DNA of 64,000 nucleotides from a gamma proteobacterium symbiont of Ctena orbiculata (GCA_003058525.1 QBVD01000061.1:1-64000); one strand, 5' to 3'. Counted from the stretch's first letter, positions 18,450 through 28,724 are shown. A program made the numbers and translations. The notes: generated from the letters alone by a model not told the origin.

Positions 18450-20741
18450 TCAATCCAATTGAGCGGGTTGGTAACGGTTGAAAATCAGATTCAAAACATA
18501 GTTACCGGGCGATCCATTCACCCGTAGGAAATCACGCGCATGCGGTGTGCTGTAGCTGAGGCTGCCGGACAAAATTTCCGATGCCTCCCAATTAACGACC
18601 GCGATTTCATCCGCAACCGCCAAACCGATACCCTCGTCCATGGGTGAATGACGTATGAACAGCCGCAAGGCACGGGGATTGTATCGTTTATCACTGTCGA
18701 ACTCGGGCCGGTCTTCCGGCATATTCAAGTCAGCATAAAACGGTTGCCAGTGAAATGTTCCACCGTTGTGCGTATAGGCTATTTCCTCACCAAATTCACC
18801 CGAACCTATACTCGCCTGGTAGCGTGTGACTAATTGGATCCGGCCGGCATTTTCACCTTTTAGATATCCGATGAGTGAAAGGTCTTTGTTGGCCTCGTCG
18901 ATTGCGTCACCCATCACCCGCACCCGGTTCCGAAAAGCGACGACACTATCATTCTCATTGGACGAGCCACGGGTTATGCACATCGCCTGGACACCCTGAT
19001 AGGCCCAGGCCTGGCAGGCGAAGCGCGTCTCACTGTTACTATCCCAACGGACTGTTTCGAATTGGTCACTATCGATGTCGTAATCCTCGAAATCACCGTA
19101 CAGTAAAATATCCCGACCGCTCTGAACAGCCAATCCGTTCGCGTTTGTAGTGATCTCGGCCAGCGAACTCTCCGTAGGGGCCAGGTGACGAAGATCGATG
19201 ACTGCCGAACCTGAATCATCCACAGTCATCTCGAGAGAGATGCTGTGCTGTTCCAGGATTGGCTGTTGTGACGGCGGTAGAATCCAGTTTTCATTCAGAT
19301 AGGGGAAAACATTGACTCCTTCGCCAAATGAAAATTCAGCAAGACGGCGCAGAAAACGGTCAGCCAAGGCTCCGCTGATCGGGCGTGGGCGGTAGTCTTC
19401 GAGGTAGATGGGAATACCTCTGGCTCTGGCGATCCCGGATGAGACCACATCGACCTGGGCCAGGATGCCGAGCATGGTTTCATGACGATCCTGATCGAAC
19501 AGAAAATTGCCCAGCCCATGGTATATCAACTTATCGTTATAGAAACCGAATCCTTGTGCGACATGAGGATGGTGGGCGATCACCAGATCGGCGCCTGCAT
19601 CGACTGCCAACTGCATTCTCCCATAGGAGTAGTCGCTGGGTGAAAAGGTGTACTCCTTGCCGGTATGCAGTTGGGCAATCACAAACATCCCTGAGTCCGA
19701 CTCTGCGCTTATCGTATTGCTGACACGAACGCTGTCTCGCAAATCCGCAGCACCCCCCTGGGAATCGTTGGCTACGTAGAGTATGTCGTGTTGTGATCCG
19801 GATACGGAGGTTGCTGAAACCAGCGAGACGGGTGTACCGGAGAGATTCACCCGATGCGGTACAAAAGCTGCTTGCGGGGTGGCCCCCGCACCGGAGTATT
19901 CGATCCCTGCCGCATCGAATGCGGCCAGGGTGTCGCTGAGGCCCGACTGCAGGTAGTCAAAGATATGGTTGTTACCCAGAGAAACGTACTGAATACCGAT
20001 CTCAGCCAATGCATGCAGCGATTCCGGTAGCGAGAAATAGGCGAAGTCCTTGGTTGGGTGCGGGGTTGTCGGTTCGGAGAGCGCGGGACTCTCAAAGTTG
20101 ATCACCGGGTAGTCGGATAATTCAAATAGTGTCCGCACAAACCGCAATGCGTCCCGACTCCCTGGCAAGGGATCATCGCTTTGAATCAGGGCCGCATCAT
20201 TGCTTGTGGGTACCTGGGTCAACGGGGTTGTCTCTTCCGGATCGAGGAATCGACGTGCGAATGATACGTCGCCACCAAACAGCAGGCGCGTTTCATCGGC
20301 GTTGACCGACTCCACCACAACAGTCGGTAGTTCAACTGCGTTTTTGCCCAGGGGGTGGTGTAGATAGGCCGCTATGATTTTCGGTCTGATCCCATCACCT
20401 TCCAGTTTTAAATAGTCATTTCTGCGAGGCGCCTGTTCGAAGCTGAATCTGCCGTCGGCATCCGACATTGTAGTGTGTGAACCGAGATGAACAGCAATAT
20501 TGTTCAATGGAACACCGAGTTCATTGACAATCGTGCCGTCAACCTGAATTGGACTCATCTGGTATGTCTGGCGCTGTGCCTCGTCCACGCTTAGGTAGTG
20601 ATCCTCCGCCGATGTGTCTCCACTGCTTCCGGAACCGGAGCCCCCACACGAGACCAGCTGGGTGGTTATACAAACCGGGTAAATGAGTTTATTGAGAATA
20701 AAAAGGAATTTGTTCTTTTTAACGGATGGCTTTATTGACAT
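18450..20741 (-). CDS. CapA-family (poly-gamma-glutamate synthesis-like) lipoprotein
   Basis: About 763 residues. The chosen ATG gives a compact signal, with Lys residues, a hydrophobic segment and the lipobox LVSC followed by GGSGSGSS. A GTG at 20795 with AAAGG upstream is an alternative adding 18 residues. The first domain (about 55-100, VDGTIVNELGVPLNNIAVHL) looks like a carboxypeptidase-regulatory-like fold. The CapA metallophosphatase-like domain follows, with LLFGGDVSFARR near 150, INFESPAL, SLGNNHIFDY and VIAHHPHVAQGF. The C-terminal 250 residues look like a beta-sandwich. Family members act on cell-surface polymers; the substrate here is unknown. Confidence 0.8.
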   Translation of the reverse strand: MSIKPSVKKNKFLFILNKLIYPVCITTQLVSCGGSGSGSSGDTSAEDHYLSVDEAQRQTYQMSPIQVDGTIVNELGVPLNNIAVHLGSHTTMSDADGRFSFEQAPRRNDYLKLEGDGIRPKIIAAYLHHPLGKNAVELPTVVVESVNADETRLLFGGDVSFARRFLDPEETTPLTQVPTSNDAALIQSDDPLPGSRDALRFVRTLFELSDYPVINFESPALSEPTTPHPTKDFAYFSLPESLHALAEIGIQYVSLGNNHIFDYLQSGLSDTLAAFDAAGIEYSGAGATPQAAFVPHRVNLSGTPVSLVSATSVSGSQHDILYVANDSQGGAADLRDSVRVSNTISAESDSGMFVIAQLHTGKEYTFSPSDYSYGRMQLAVDAGADLVIAHHPHVAQGFGFYNDKLIYHGLGNFLFDQDRHETMLGILAQVDVVSSGIARARGIPIYLEDYRPRPISGALADRFLRRLAEFSFGEGVNVFPYLNENWILPPSQQPILEQHSISLEMTVDDSGSAVIDLRHLAPTESSLAEITTNANGLAVQSGRDILLYGDFEDYDIDSDQFETVRWDSNSETRFACQAWAYQGVQAMCITRGSSNENDSVVAFRNRVRVMGDAIDEANKDLSLIGYLKGENAGRIQLVTRYQASIGSGEFGEEIAYTHNGGTFHWQPFYADLNMPEDRPEFDSDKRYNPRALRLFIRHSPMDEGIGLAVADEIAVVNWEASEILSGSLSYSTPHARDFLRVNGSPGNYVLNLIFNRYQPAQLD

Positions 20742-20834
20742 ATAAATGGTCACAAATCCAGTGCGGGATGATGATAGAGTATATCGGTTTACCACAACCT
20801 TTCTTTAGACCGTGGGAACCATGGAAATTACCGG

Positions 20835-21833
20835 TTAGTTGTTTATGCCTCGCAACATGGCTTCGTACCGGCCGATAATTGTGGTGACAGGTTCGACTTT
20901 ATGGATGCCGGAGACGCTCTTGCCAGCCTGCCAGAATTCCATTTCACCCTTCTCGTCGAGGGATGACTGACGCAGCTGGAAGGCGGAACGCAGGGTATAG
21001 AACATACGCATCCAGTGTTTGGTTCTGTTGCCGTTCAACATCCAGCGGGCGAAAGCCCCCGCCTTTGTGCCGATTTTTTCGATGTAGGGTGTTTTGATGA
21101 TCGATACGGGAACCCCGGTGATTCGATTGCTGAGCACGATATCGCGTTCGTCGGCATCGAGTATGGCCTGCTTATAGGGCATTGCCGCGTTGCACTCCTC
21201 CGTGGCGATAAAGCGCGTGCCCAATTGGCAGCCTGCATAGCCTTGACTGATCGCTTCGGCGAACTGATGTTCGTTACCGATACCTCCCGCGCAGATGAGC
21301 GGTACACCCAGATCACCCAGTTCATCCAACAGCTGCAAGTGGGAGAGGGCGCCGGCATGCCCGCCGGCCCGGTTGTTGACGGCAATCAGGCCGTCAACTC
21401 CGCCATCGAGTCCCTTCAAGGCCCACTTACGCTCAGTGACGTCATGGTAGACGATGCCGTCATAGGCCTTCACCCGTTCGACCACCCAGCGCGGATTGCC
21501 CAGGGATGTGATGAAGAAGCGCACGCCTTCATCCAACGCAATCGAGACCCACTCCACCATCCTGTCGTGGTATTTTCTGGAGGACTTCTCGATCAGGGCG
21601 TTCATGCCGATGGGTCTGTCGGTGAGGCGTTTTATCAGTCTGATCCCTTCGCGGAAATCGTGACCATGGACAAAGGTCATGGCCACCGGCTGGATGATAC
21701 CGATACCACCGGCCTCGGATGCGGCGGCAACGAGTTCGGGATTGGAACAGGGGTACATGGGTCCACAGATGATCGGCACCCGGATATCGGTATGTCGTGT
21801 GAATGGTGTCTCCCGAGGCGGATTGTCGCTCAT
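20835..21833 (-). CDS. Nitronate monooxygenase-like FMN enzyme
   Basis: 332 residues. A TIM-barrel FMN oxidoreductase of the nitronate monooxygenase / 2-nitropropane dioxygenase family: PIICGPMYPCSNPELVAA at the N-terminus, NRAGGHAGALS in the middle (the phosphate-binding GGHxG) and LICAGGI followed by GCQLGTRFIATEEC. The ATG at 21833 overlaps the stop of the upstream hotdog gene (ATGA), so the two are translationally coupled. Last gene of the fatty-acid operon, which suggests a role in acyl-CoA or unusual-lipid oxidation (FabK-like reductases belong to the same fold), but the substrate is not known. Confidence 0.83.
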   Translation of the reverse strand: MSDNPPRETPFTRHTDIRVPIICGPMYPCSNPELVAAASEAGGIGIIQPVAMTFVHGHDFREGIRLIKRLTDRPIGMNALIEKSSRKYHDRMVEWVSIALDEGVRFFITSLGNPRWVVERVKAYDGIVYHDVTERKWALKGLDGGVDGLIAVNNRAGGHAGALSHLQLLDELGDLGVPLICAGGIGNEHQFAEAISQGYAGCQLGTRFIATEECNAAMPYKQAILDADERDIVLSNRITGVPVSIIKTPYIEKIGTKAGAFARWMLNGNRTKHWMRMFYTLRSAFQLRQSSLDEKGEMEFWQAGKSVSGIHKVEPVTTIIGRYEAMLRGINN

Positions 21834-22336
21834 GGCATGTCCCTGGGACGTAACTGCCAATGGGCGGTGAGGTTTGCAACGCTGTCTCCTTCCCGATCCC
21901 AGATGGTTGCATGGGCCTGAAGGGTGGTGGATTCGCCTATTATCTCCGGCACCTGTGCTTCACCGATAGCGGTGAGGTCGCCGCGGGCTTTCTTCAGATA
22001 ATCGATCTCGAGCCGGGTAACGATACCTTTGGTCGATTCGGGCATGGCGGCAATCAGAGCAAGACCGCTTGCCAGCTCGCCGACATTTGCCAGTGCTATG
22101 GCATGAATCGAATTGAGATGGTTGCGCAAAACTCGTCTATCCCGCAGGGAAACCCTTGCTCGACCGGGTGATATCTCTTCGATAACGGGACGGATGGTGC
22201 CGGTATAAGGCACCATCCGTCCGAATAGCAGACTATAGATATGCCGGCCCAAGGCACTGTTTCCAAAACGTCTCCAGAGTGACACGACACGCTCTTCCGG
22301 AGTTATGCCAGGTCTGCTTTGTGTCTCACCACTCAT
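21830..22336 (-). CDS. DUF4442 hotdog-fold protein, putative acyl-CoA thioesterase
   Basis: 168 residues. Single hotdog domain with RNHLNSIHAIALANVGELASG (about 70-90), the central hotdog helix, and KGIVTRLEIDYLKKARGDL after it. DUF4442 proteins are PaaI-like thioesterase relatives. AGGAG precedes the ATG. Lies 99 bp after the thiolase stop in the same direction, and overlaps the nitronate monooxygenase gene by 4 bases. Activity on CoA thioesters is inferred from fold and context. Confidence 0.8.
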   Translation of the reverse strand: MSGETQSRPGITPEERVVSLWRRFGNSALGRHIYSLLFGRMVPYTGTIRPVIEEISPGRARVSLRDRRVLRNHLNSIHAIALANVGELASGLALIAAMPESTKGIVTRLEIDYLKKARGDLTAIGEAQVPEIIGESTTLQAHATIWDREGDSVANLTAHWQLRPRDMP

Positions 22337-22435
22337 ACAGCGTTCTCCTGAAATGGGAATACCTGATCACTGTCTATGGCAGATGTTGCCGCATGATGCC
22401 AGTCCCATTGTTGCCAGCCGGGCATCTGCTGTTTA

Positions 22436-23620
22436 TCAACAGCGTTCGAACAGGCCGGCCGCTCCCATCCCCGTGCCGATACACATGGTTACCATGCCGT
22501 AGCGCTTATTGGTACGCTGCATCCCGTGCAGCAGGGTCGCCGTGCGTATGGCGCCGGTCGCACCCAGTGGGTGTCCAAGGGCAATGGCGCCACCGAGTGG
22601 GTTGACCCTATCCGGATCCATATCCATCTCCCGCATCACGGCCAGGGTCTGCGCGGCAAAGGCCTCGTTGAGCTCGATCCAGTCGATCTGGTCGAGGCTG
22701 ACGCCGGTCAGTTTCTCGAGCTTGGGTATCGCCTCCTTGGGGCCTATGCCCATGATTTCCGCGGGCACCCCGGCAACGCTGTAGCCCACAAAGCGCGCCA
22801 GCGGTTCAAGATTCAAGGCGCGCATTTGCCCTTCGCTCATCACCACCACGGCGCCGGCGCCGTCGCTCATCTGCGAGCTGTTACCGGCGGTGACGCTGCC
22901 TTTGGCGGCGAAAACCGGACGCAGTTTGGCCAGGCCTTCAAGGCTGGAGTCGGGACGGGGACCCTCATCACTCTTTACCGGGCGCTCAAGGATTCTGATT
23001 GTGTTTCCCTCGTCCGGCAGGTGTTGTTTGGTCAGATAGGGGAGAATCTCCCGCTCGAAATGACCGGCATTGATAGCCGCCAGCGCACGCTGGTGACTCT
23101 GCAGGGCAAAGCTATCCTGATCTTCGCGGCTGACCTTCCAGCGTTCGGCGACATTTTCCGCGGTGACACCCATGCCGTAGGCGATAGCCACATTGTCATC
23201 CTCGAACACCGCCGGATTTATGGCGACCTTGTTGCCCATCATCGGTACCATGCTCATGCTCTCGACACCACCGGCGACAATGATGTCTGCCTCGCCGAGG
23301 CGAATTCTGTCTGCTGCCATGGCGATACTCTGCAGACCGGATGAGCAGAAACGGTTGATGGTGACGCCCGGCACGCTGTCTGGTAACCCGGCCAGCAGGC
23401 TGGACACACGGGCGACGTTCAAGCCCTGTTCAGCCTCCGGCATGGCGCAACCGATAATCACGTCCTCGATCAGCTCTGGCTGCAGACCGGGGCAATCGCC
23501 AAGCACACCCTGAATCGCATGGGTGAGCAGATCGTCAGGACGGGTTTGGCGGAATACGCCTCGTGGGGCCTTGCCGACGGGTGTACGCCTGGCTGCCACA
23601 ATGTAGGCCTGTTCACTCAT
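22436..23620 (-). CDS. Acetyl-CoA C-acyltransferase (beta-oxidation thiolase)
   Basis: 394 residues, full length for thiolase. INRFCSSGLQSIA (about 85-97) holds the nucleophilic Cys, GHPLGATGAIR (about 350) the catalytic His, and CIGTGMGAAG near the end the second Cys. Performs the CoA-dependent cleavage of 3-ketoacyl-CoA, the last step of each beta-oxidation cycle. Starts 14 bp after the stop of the FadN-like gene with GAGGAG upstream, so they form one unit. It could be called FadA or FadI; I do not assign a symbol. Confidence 0.93.
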   Translation of the reverse strand: MSEQAYIVAARRTPVGKAPRGVFRQTRPDDLLTHAIQGVLGDCPGLQPELIEDVIIGCAMPEAEQGLNVARVSSLLAGLPDSVPGVTINRFCSSGLQSIAMAADRIRLGEADIIVAGGVESMSMVPMMGNKVAINPAVFEDDNVAIAYGMGVTAENVAERWKVSREDQDSFALQSHQRALAAINAGHFEREILPYLTKQHLPDEGNTIRILERPVKSDEGPRPDSSLEGLAKLRPVFAAKGSVTAGNSSQMSDGAGAVVVMSEGQMRALNLEPLARFVGYSVAGVPAEIMGIGPKEAIPKLEKLTGVSLDQIDWIELNEAFAAQTLAVMREMDMDPDRVNPLGGAIALGHPLGATGAIRTATLLHGMQRTNKRYGMVTMCIGTGMGAAGLFERC

Positions 23621-23634
23621 AGCACTCTCCTCGC

Positions 23635-26052
23635 TCAGTTCCGCAGGGGCTTGCCGGTATCCAGCATATGCTTGACCCGTGCATGTGTTTTGGGGCTTTT
23701 CAGCAGAGAGCGAAAACCTTCGCGCTCATATCGCAGATACCAGCTTTCAGGCAGTTCGGTACCGGCATCTACCGGGCCGCCACAGAGTGCATGGGCGACG
23801 AGCGTCCCGATCTTCATATCGTAGTCAGAGATGAAACCACCGGCGTGCATATTGGTCATCGCCGCCTTGAAGTTTGCGATGGCGGCCCGACCACCGGCCC
23901 GAATCGGTGATTCGATGGCCGGGCGGTAGTTGGCGGCACTCAGGGCACGAACCTGGGCAATGGCGGCATGCAGCACTTCATGACGATTCATGACCACAAT
24001 ATCGCTTTCACGCAGAAAGCCGAATGCCTTGGCCTGTTCGGCACTGGTGGCGACCTTGCCCATGGCGACGGTTTCAAAAATATCCTTGAGTGCCTCGAAT
24101 CTATCACCCCCCGCCGCCTTGACGGAGGCGCGCCTGGCCAGTTCCATGCAGCCGCTGCCGGCGGGTATGAGTCCGACACCCACTTCGACCAGACCGATGT
24201 AGCTCTCCAGTGCGGCGACCACCCGGTCACACTGCATCATCAGTTCGCAACCGCCGCCAAGCGCCAGTCCCTGGACCCCGGCAACCACCGGGATATTGGA
24301 TTTACGCATGCGAATACAGCTGTGCTGGAACTTCTGCAGCAGGTTGTCCAGGGCATTGCTGCCCGGCAGTATGCTCTTCATGGCAACCGGCATGAATGAC
24401 TTCAGGTCAGCGCCTGCGCTGAACGGCTCGTCCGGTTGCCAAATCACCATGCCGGTGAGTTGCTGTTGCGCCAGTTCTGCGGCCTGATTCAGGCTGTCCA
24501 GTACACCGTCGTCGATGGTATGCATTTTGGTCTTGAAGCTGAGTACACCGATATCACCATCGATTAACCAGAAACGCGCCGAGTCGTTTTCGAACAATAC
24601 CTCATGCTGCGCGGCCTGTTCGCCAACCAGTCGTTCAGGCCTGCGCTGACGCTGGTAGACCGGGAGCCTGGAGCGGGGATGATAACTGTTGTCGGTAGGT
24701 GACCATGAGCCCTTTGACGTATGGATCGCCTCGATGTTATTGACCCATGCCGGCAGGGGTTCGCCGGTAAGGGTCTTGCCTGCATCGATATCCTGCTGGA
24801 TCAAATCGGCGATACGCTGCCAACCGGCATGCTGCCAGATCTCGAACGGACCCTGCTTCCAGCCGAAGCCCCAGCGAATCGCTAAGTCAACCTCCCTGGC
24901 ATTATCGGCGATCGAGTCCAGTAGATAGGCGGCATAGTGAAATACATCGCGCTGAATCGACCAGAGGAATTCGGCATGGGGATCGTTGATGGTGCTTAGC
25001 TTTGCCAGGCGTTCGGGGTTCTTGTAATCCTTCAGTACCTTCTCCACCTTTCCGTGTATCCTTACCTTACGCTTCCTGTAACTGTCGTCTGCAGGTTCGT
25101 ATACCAGGATTTCACCGTTCTGTTTTTTATACACGCCTGCCTTGGTCTTGGCGCCGAGGGCGCCTTTTTCAACCAGGGTGTCGAGCCAGTCCGGGATCCT
25201 GTAGATCGACACCCATGGATCATCACCAAGATGTTCGGCAGCGTTGCGTAAAACGTGCCGCATGGTATCGAGCCCAACCAGGTCGGCGGTGCGCAGGGTT
25301 GCGCTCTTTGGCCGTCCGATCGATTTTCCGGTCAGTGCGTCGACGGTTTCAAAATTCAATGAGAGCCTTTGTGCATGATGAAAGGTCGACATCATGGAGA
25401 AAAGCCCGAGTCGGTTGGCAATGAAGTTTACCGTATCCCTGGCCCTGACCACCCCTTTCCCAAGAGTGGCTACGCAAAAGCTCTCAATGGTATCGACAAC
25501 TTCGGGTGATGTCTGTGGTTGCGCTATCAACTCAACCAGCGGCATGTAACGCGGTGGATTGAAGAAATGGATGCCGAGAAAACGGTTGCGCAGATTGTCC
25601 GGCAGGCTTTCTGCCAGCTCTGAGATGGAGAGGCCCGATGTGTTGCTGGCGAGTATCGTGTCCTCACCGAGATGGGGTGAGATCTTGTGGTAAAGGTCGG
25701 ACTTCCATTCCATTTTTTCTGCTATCGCTTCGATCACCAGATCGCAATCGATAAGTTTTTCAAGGTCGTCGTCGTAGTTGCACGGGGTTATCCGGGAGGC
25801 GTTTGTCGCCACAGCCAACGGCTCCGGCTTCTGTTTCATCAGGCTCTTGATTGCCTGTTTGGCAATCGCACTTTTGTCCATGCCCTCTTTGGGGAGATCG
25901 AATAACAGTGATGGAATACCGGCGTTGGTGAAGTGAGCCGCTATCTGAGCCCCCATTACACCGGCTCCCAGTATGGCCACCCGTTTGAAAACCGGTATGC
26001 CGATGATTGCTTTACTCACTTCATAAGATGTTAGCTGAGCGGTTGATTTCAT
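23635..26052 (-). CDS. 3-hydroxyacyl-CoA dehydrogenase / enoyl-CoA hydratase, FadN-like
   Basis: 805 residues. The NAD-binding dehydrogenase comes first (VAILGAGVMGAQIAAHF at about 25-41, SNTSGLSISELA near 140, GIHFFNPPRYMPLVELI near 165). The enoyl-CoA hydratase/crotonase domain is C-terminal (VAGVQGLALGGGCELMMQCD near 600). This order is the reverse of E. coli FadB/FadJ and matches the FadN-type enzymes. It catalyses the hydration and NAD-dependent oxidation steps of beta-oxidation. GGAGGAG precedes the ATG; 42 bp after the fadE stop. Confidence 0.92.
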   Translation of the reverse strand: MKSTAQLTSYEVSKAIIGIPVFKRVAILGAGVMGAQIAAHFTNAGIPSLLFDLPKEGMDKSAIAKQAIKSLMKQKPEPLAVATNASRITPCNYDDDLEKLIDCDLVIEAIAEKMEWKSDLYHKISPHLGEDTILASNTSGLSISELAESLPDNLRNRFLGIHFFNPPRYMPLVELIAQPQTSPEVVDTIESFCVATLGKGVVRARDTVNFIANRLGLFSMMSTFHHAQRLSLNFETVDALTGKSIGRPKSATLRTADLVGLDTMRHVLRNAAEHLGDDPWVSIYRIPDWLDTLVEKGALGAKTKAGVYKKQNGEILVYEPADDSYRKRKVRIHGKVEKVLKDYKNPERLAKLSTINDPHAEFLWSIQRDVFHYAAYLLDSIADNAREVDLAIRWGFGWKQGPFEIWQHAGWQRIADLIQQDIDAGKTLTGEPLPAWVNNIEAIHTSKGSWSPTDNSYHPRSRLPVYQRQRRPERLVGEQAAQHEVLFENDSARFWLIDGDIGVLSFKTKMHTIDDGVLDSLNQAAELAQQQLTGMVIWQPDEPFSAGADLKSFMPVAMKSILPGSNALDNLLQKFQHSCIRMRKSNIPVVAGVQGLALGGGCELMMQCDRVVAALESYIGLVEVGVGLIPAGSGCMELARRASVKAAGGDRFEALKDIFETVAMGKVATSAEQAKAFGFLRESDIVVMNRHEVLHAAIAQVRALSAANYRPAIESPIRAGGRAAIANFKAAMTNMHAGGFISDYDMKIGTLVAHALCGGPVDAGTELPESWYLRYEREGFRSLLKSPKTHARVKHMLDTGKPLRN

Positions 26053-26094
26053 TGGCCTCTCTCCTCCTGCTGATCTCCACTATACAAGCGGAGA

Positions 26095-28569
26095 TCATCC
26101 AGTGATCTGCTGTTGATCATCTTGTCCGTATTTGTGGTATGGGGTGCGGATCAATTCCGATTCGTCAAAATCGTCAACATGGATAATCGCCATCAAATGA
26201 CGGTCAAAACGCCGCAGTTGTTCTGCTTCATGTTCGGTTATCATTGCCGCCTGAAGGGCTGCATCGGCAAGTTCCATATCTTCAGTTTTCTCCAATTCGC
26301 CTGTTCGCAATGCATGGTTCAGCCGTTTGAGAATCGGTTGCAGATTTAGACTCTCGAGAAAAACCTGGTTGACCTCCGCCAACGGATTGTTCGCGGCAAC
26401 CTCCAGGAACAGTCCGCTGGTCATCTTGATTCTGGTTGCACTATCAACGGTGATCAGCTCAACAACCGACTTTTCCAGGCTGTCTTTCGGTGCTGAATAG
26501 CGACGGCCAATCGGGAACGCGAGACGTTTCAGTACACCGGGTACTAATCGATTTGGCCAGTTTTCCATCAGCTGATCGAAAGCGACCTGATATTGGTGGA
26601 GGAGATAGTCGAGGGCCCACTGCACCACCGGCCACTCCTCTTCCGGATGTTGACTCTCTTCATGCTGCTTGATCACCATGCTACCCAGAAACAGCATACT
26701 CAACAGATCGCCCAGGCGTGCCGAAAGCATCTCCTTGAATTTCAGCTTAGCATTCAGATTGAGCAAAGCCACATCGGTGATCATTGCAAACAGACTGCTG
26801 AGCCGGTTGAAGTGGCGATAATAGGGAAGCAGGTGCAGATTTCCGTTCGGCACCACCTCCCTTGACAGACCGAGACCCATGATCAGGGTACGCGCGAAAT
26901 TGCCGATCGAATGTCCGATATGGGCCGTCAACGTGGTATCGAACCTGGCGATTGTCTCTTGGCTATCCTCGGCATGGGCCAATGTCATCTCCTGCATGAC
27001 ATAGGGGTGCGACCTGATCGCTCCCTGTCCAAAGATCATCAGGTTGCGTGTGAGGATATTCGCGCCTTCCACAGTGATGGCCACAGGCATTGACTCATAC
27101 ATGTCGGCAATATAGTTCTTCGGGCCCTTGACTACCGCTTTTCCTGCATGGATATCCATGGCGTCGATTACGCACTGCCTGGCCATCTCCGTGGTGTGGT
27201 ACTTTAAAATTGCGGATGCCACACTCGGTTTGTTGCCCTCGACGATGGCCTGAATGGTCTGTTGTCGGGCAGCATCGATGATGTAACTAAGACCGGCAAT
27301 ACGCGCCAGTGGTTTCTGGATACCCTCGAATTGCGCAATCGGGATGCCGAATTGTCGGCGCAGGCTGGCGTAGGCGCTGGTGCCGAGCAGCGAACGTTTG
27401 CTGACCGCCACGGCAGTGGTGGGCAGGGTGACTGCACGTCCCACCGATAGACAATTCACCAGCATGCGCCAGCCTTTACCGGCCATCTCCGGACCGCCGA
27501 TGATAAAACTCAGTGGAACGAAAACGTCTTTTCCCTGAATGGGGCCATTCAGGAAAGCATCGCCGATAGGCAGATGGCGCCGTCCGATCTGCATCCCTTG
27601 TGTATCGTGCGGGATCAGCGCACAGGTGATTCCATAATCTTTCACGTCGCCAATCAGGCCATCCGGATCCTTCAGTCTGAAGGCCAGTCCGACAAGTGTC
27701 GCGATGGATGAAAGTGTGATATAGCGTTTGCAAAAGTTGAGCCGCATTCCGATCACTTCCTCTCCCTGCCAATCACCCATGCAGACAGTGCCGGTATCGG
27801 GTATCGATGTGGCATCAGAACCGGCGGTGGGACCGGTCAGGGCAAAGCAGGGGATCTCCTCGCCGCTGGCGAGACGGGGCAGGTAGTAATCCTTTTGTGC
27901 TTCGGTGCCGTATTTGATCAACAGCTCACCCGGCCCAAGCGAGTTGGGTACGCCTACAAGATAGCTGACGCCACTCCCCGTGTTACTCAGGCGCAACAGG
28001 ATTTCGGATTGCGCAACCGGCGAGAATTCAAGGCCGCCGTAACGCTTCGGTATGATCATGCCGAGAAAGCCGTGCTCGCGAACGAAGTTGATGATCGACT
28101 CGGGCAGCCGGTTCAATTCATGATTGATCTGCCACTTGTCGACCATGCGGCAAAGTTCGTTGACGGGGCCATCGAGGAAGGCCTGTTCACGGTCGCTCAA
28201 TACGGGTTTGGAACCGGACAGCAGTCGACGCCATTCCGGCTTGCCACTGAATAGTTCTCCGTCCCACCAGACGTTTCCCGCATCTATCGCTTCCTTTTCC
28301 GTATTTGAAAGCGGGGGCATCATGCGTCTCATGGTGATCAGTGTGGGCTTGGAAATAAATCGCAGGCGCAGTGAGGGAAGTGTAAACAACAGGCATACAA
28401 GGAATATGCCGGTGAACAGCCAGGTCAACAGGCCGAAACCTGTCACTGTGGCGGATATCACCGAGAGTGTGGCCATTGAGTAGGTTGCCGCGGCGATGCT
28501 GTATCCACGATAGGCCAGGAACAACAGCGTGGCTATTGCGATTGCGACTAAAACAAAGTTCGTCATCAT
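26095..28569 (-). CDS. fadE: Acyl-CoA dehydrogenase FadE
   Basis: 824 residues, matching the long FadE class (E. coli about 814) rather than ordinary 380-residue acyl-CoA dehydrogenases. Two N-terminal hydrophobic segments (about 3-25 and 35-60) anchor it to the membrane. The dehydrogenase core follows (FALTGPTAGSDATS near 240, RITVEGANILTRNLMIFGQG-type region near 505) with the C-terminal DUF1974 extension. First step of fatty-acid beta-oxidation. First gene of the operon, diverging from a TetR regulator across 155 bp with a palindrome. Confidence 0.93.
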   Translation of the reverse strand: MMTNFVLVAIAIATLLFLAYRGYSIAAATYSMATLSVISATVTGFGLLTWLFTGIFLVCLLFTLPSLRLRFISKPTLITMRRMMPPLSNTEKEAIDAGNVWWDGELFSGKPEWRRLLSGSKPVLSDREQAFLDGPVNELCRMVDKWQINHELNRLPESIINFVREHGFLGMIIPKRYGGLEFSPVAQSEILLRLSNTGSGVSYLVGVPNSLGPGELLIKYGTEAQKDYYLPRLASGEEIPCFALTGPTAGSDATSIPDTGTVCMGDWQGEEVIGMRLNFCKRYITLSSIATLVGLAFRLKDPDGLIGDVKDYGITCALIPHDTQGMQIGRRHLPIGDAFLNGPIQGKDVFVPLSFIIGGPEMAGKGWRMLVNCLSVGRAVTLPTTAVAVSKRSLLGTSAYASLRRQFGIPIAQFEGIQKPLARIAGLSYIIDAARQQTIQAIVEGNKPSVASAILKYHTTEMARQCVIDAMDIHAGKAVVKGPKNYIADMYESMPVAITVEGANILTRNLMIFGQGAIRSHPYVMQEMTLAHAEDSQETIARFDTTLTAHIGHSIGNFARTLIMGLGLSREVVPNGNLHLLPYYRHFNRLSSLFAMITDVALLNLNAKLKFKEMLSARLGDLLSMLFLGSMVIKQHEESQHPEEEWPVVQWALDYLLHQYQVAFDQLMENWPNRLVPGVLKRLAFPIGRRYSAPKDSLEKSVVELITVDSATRIKMTSGLFLEVAANNPLAEVNQVFLESLNLQPILKRLNHALRTGELEKTEDMELADAALQAAMITEHEAEQLRRFDRHLMAIIHVDDFDESELIRTPYHKYGQDDQQQITG

Positions 28570-28637
28570 TGCTACATCTCCAGCCGAAAGTGTATCTAAA
28601 ACTAGGGTCTCGTATAGGTATTATGACTCAAAAAAAG

Positions 28638-28651
28638 AGCGAGCGTTCGTT
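28638..28651. promoter_or_regulatory. Putative TetR operator between fadE and its regulator
   Basis: AGCGAGCGTTCGTT is an imperfect palindrome (10 of 14 bases symmetric, core CGAnCGnTCG) bracketed by an A-run and a T-run, in the 155-bp gap between the divergent fadE and tetR genes. TetR regulators of lipid metabolism bind such palindromes near their own promoter. A -10-like TACAAT on the + strand lies at 28673-28678, placing the palindrome over the -35 position of the regulator. Function is inferred. Confidence 0.5.
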
Positions 28652-28724
28652 TTTTTACTAAATTAGTTGTGCTACAATTCCATGTCAAGAACGATTTTCA
28701 CGTAGATGACCAATCAGCCGTTCT

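Noticed and set aside
21015..23344. Open frames of 270-300 residues opposite the nitronate monooxygenase-like and thiolase genes
   Set aside because: Shadows of conserved minus-strand genes; composition is not protein-like.
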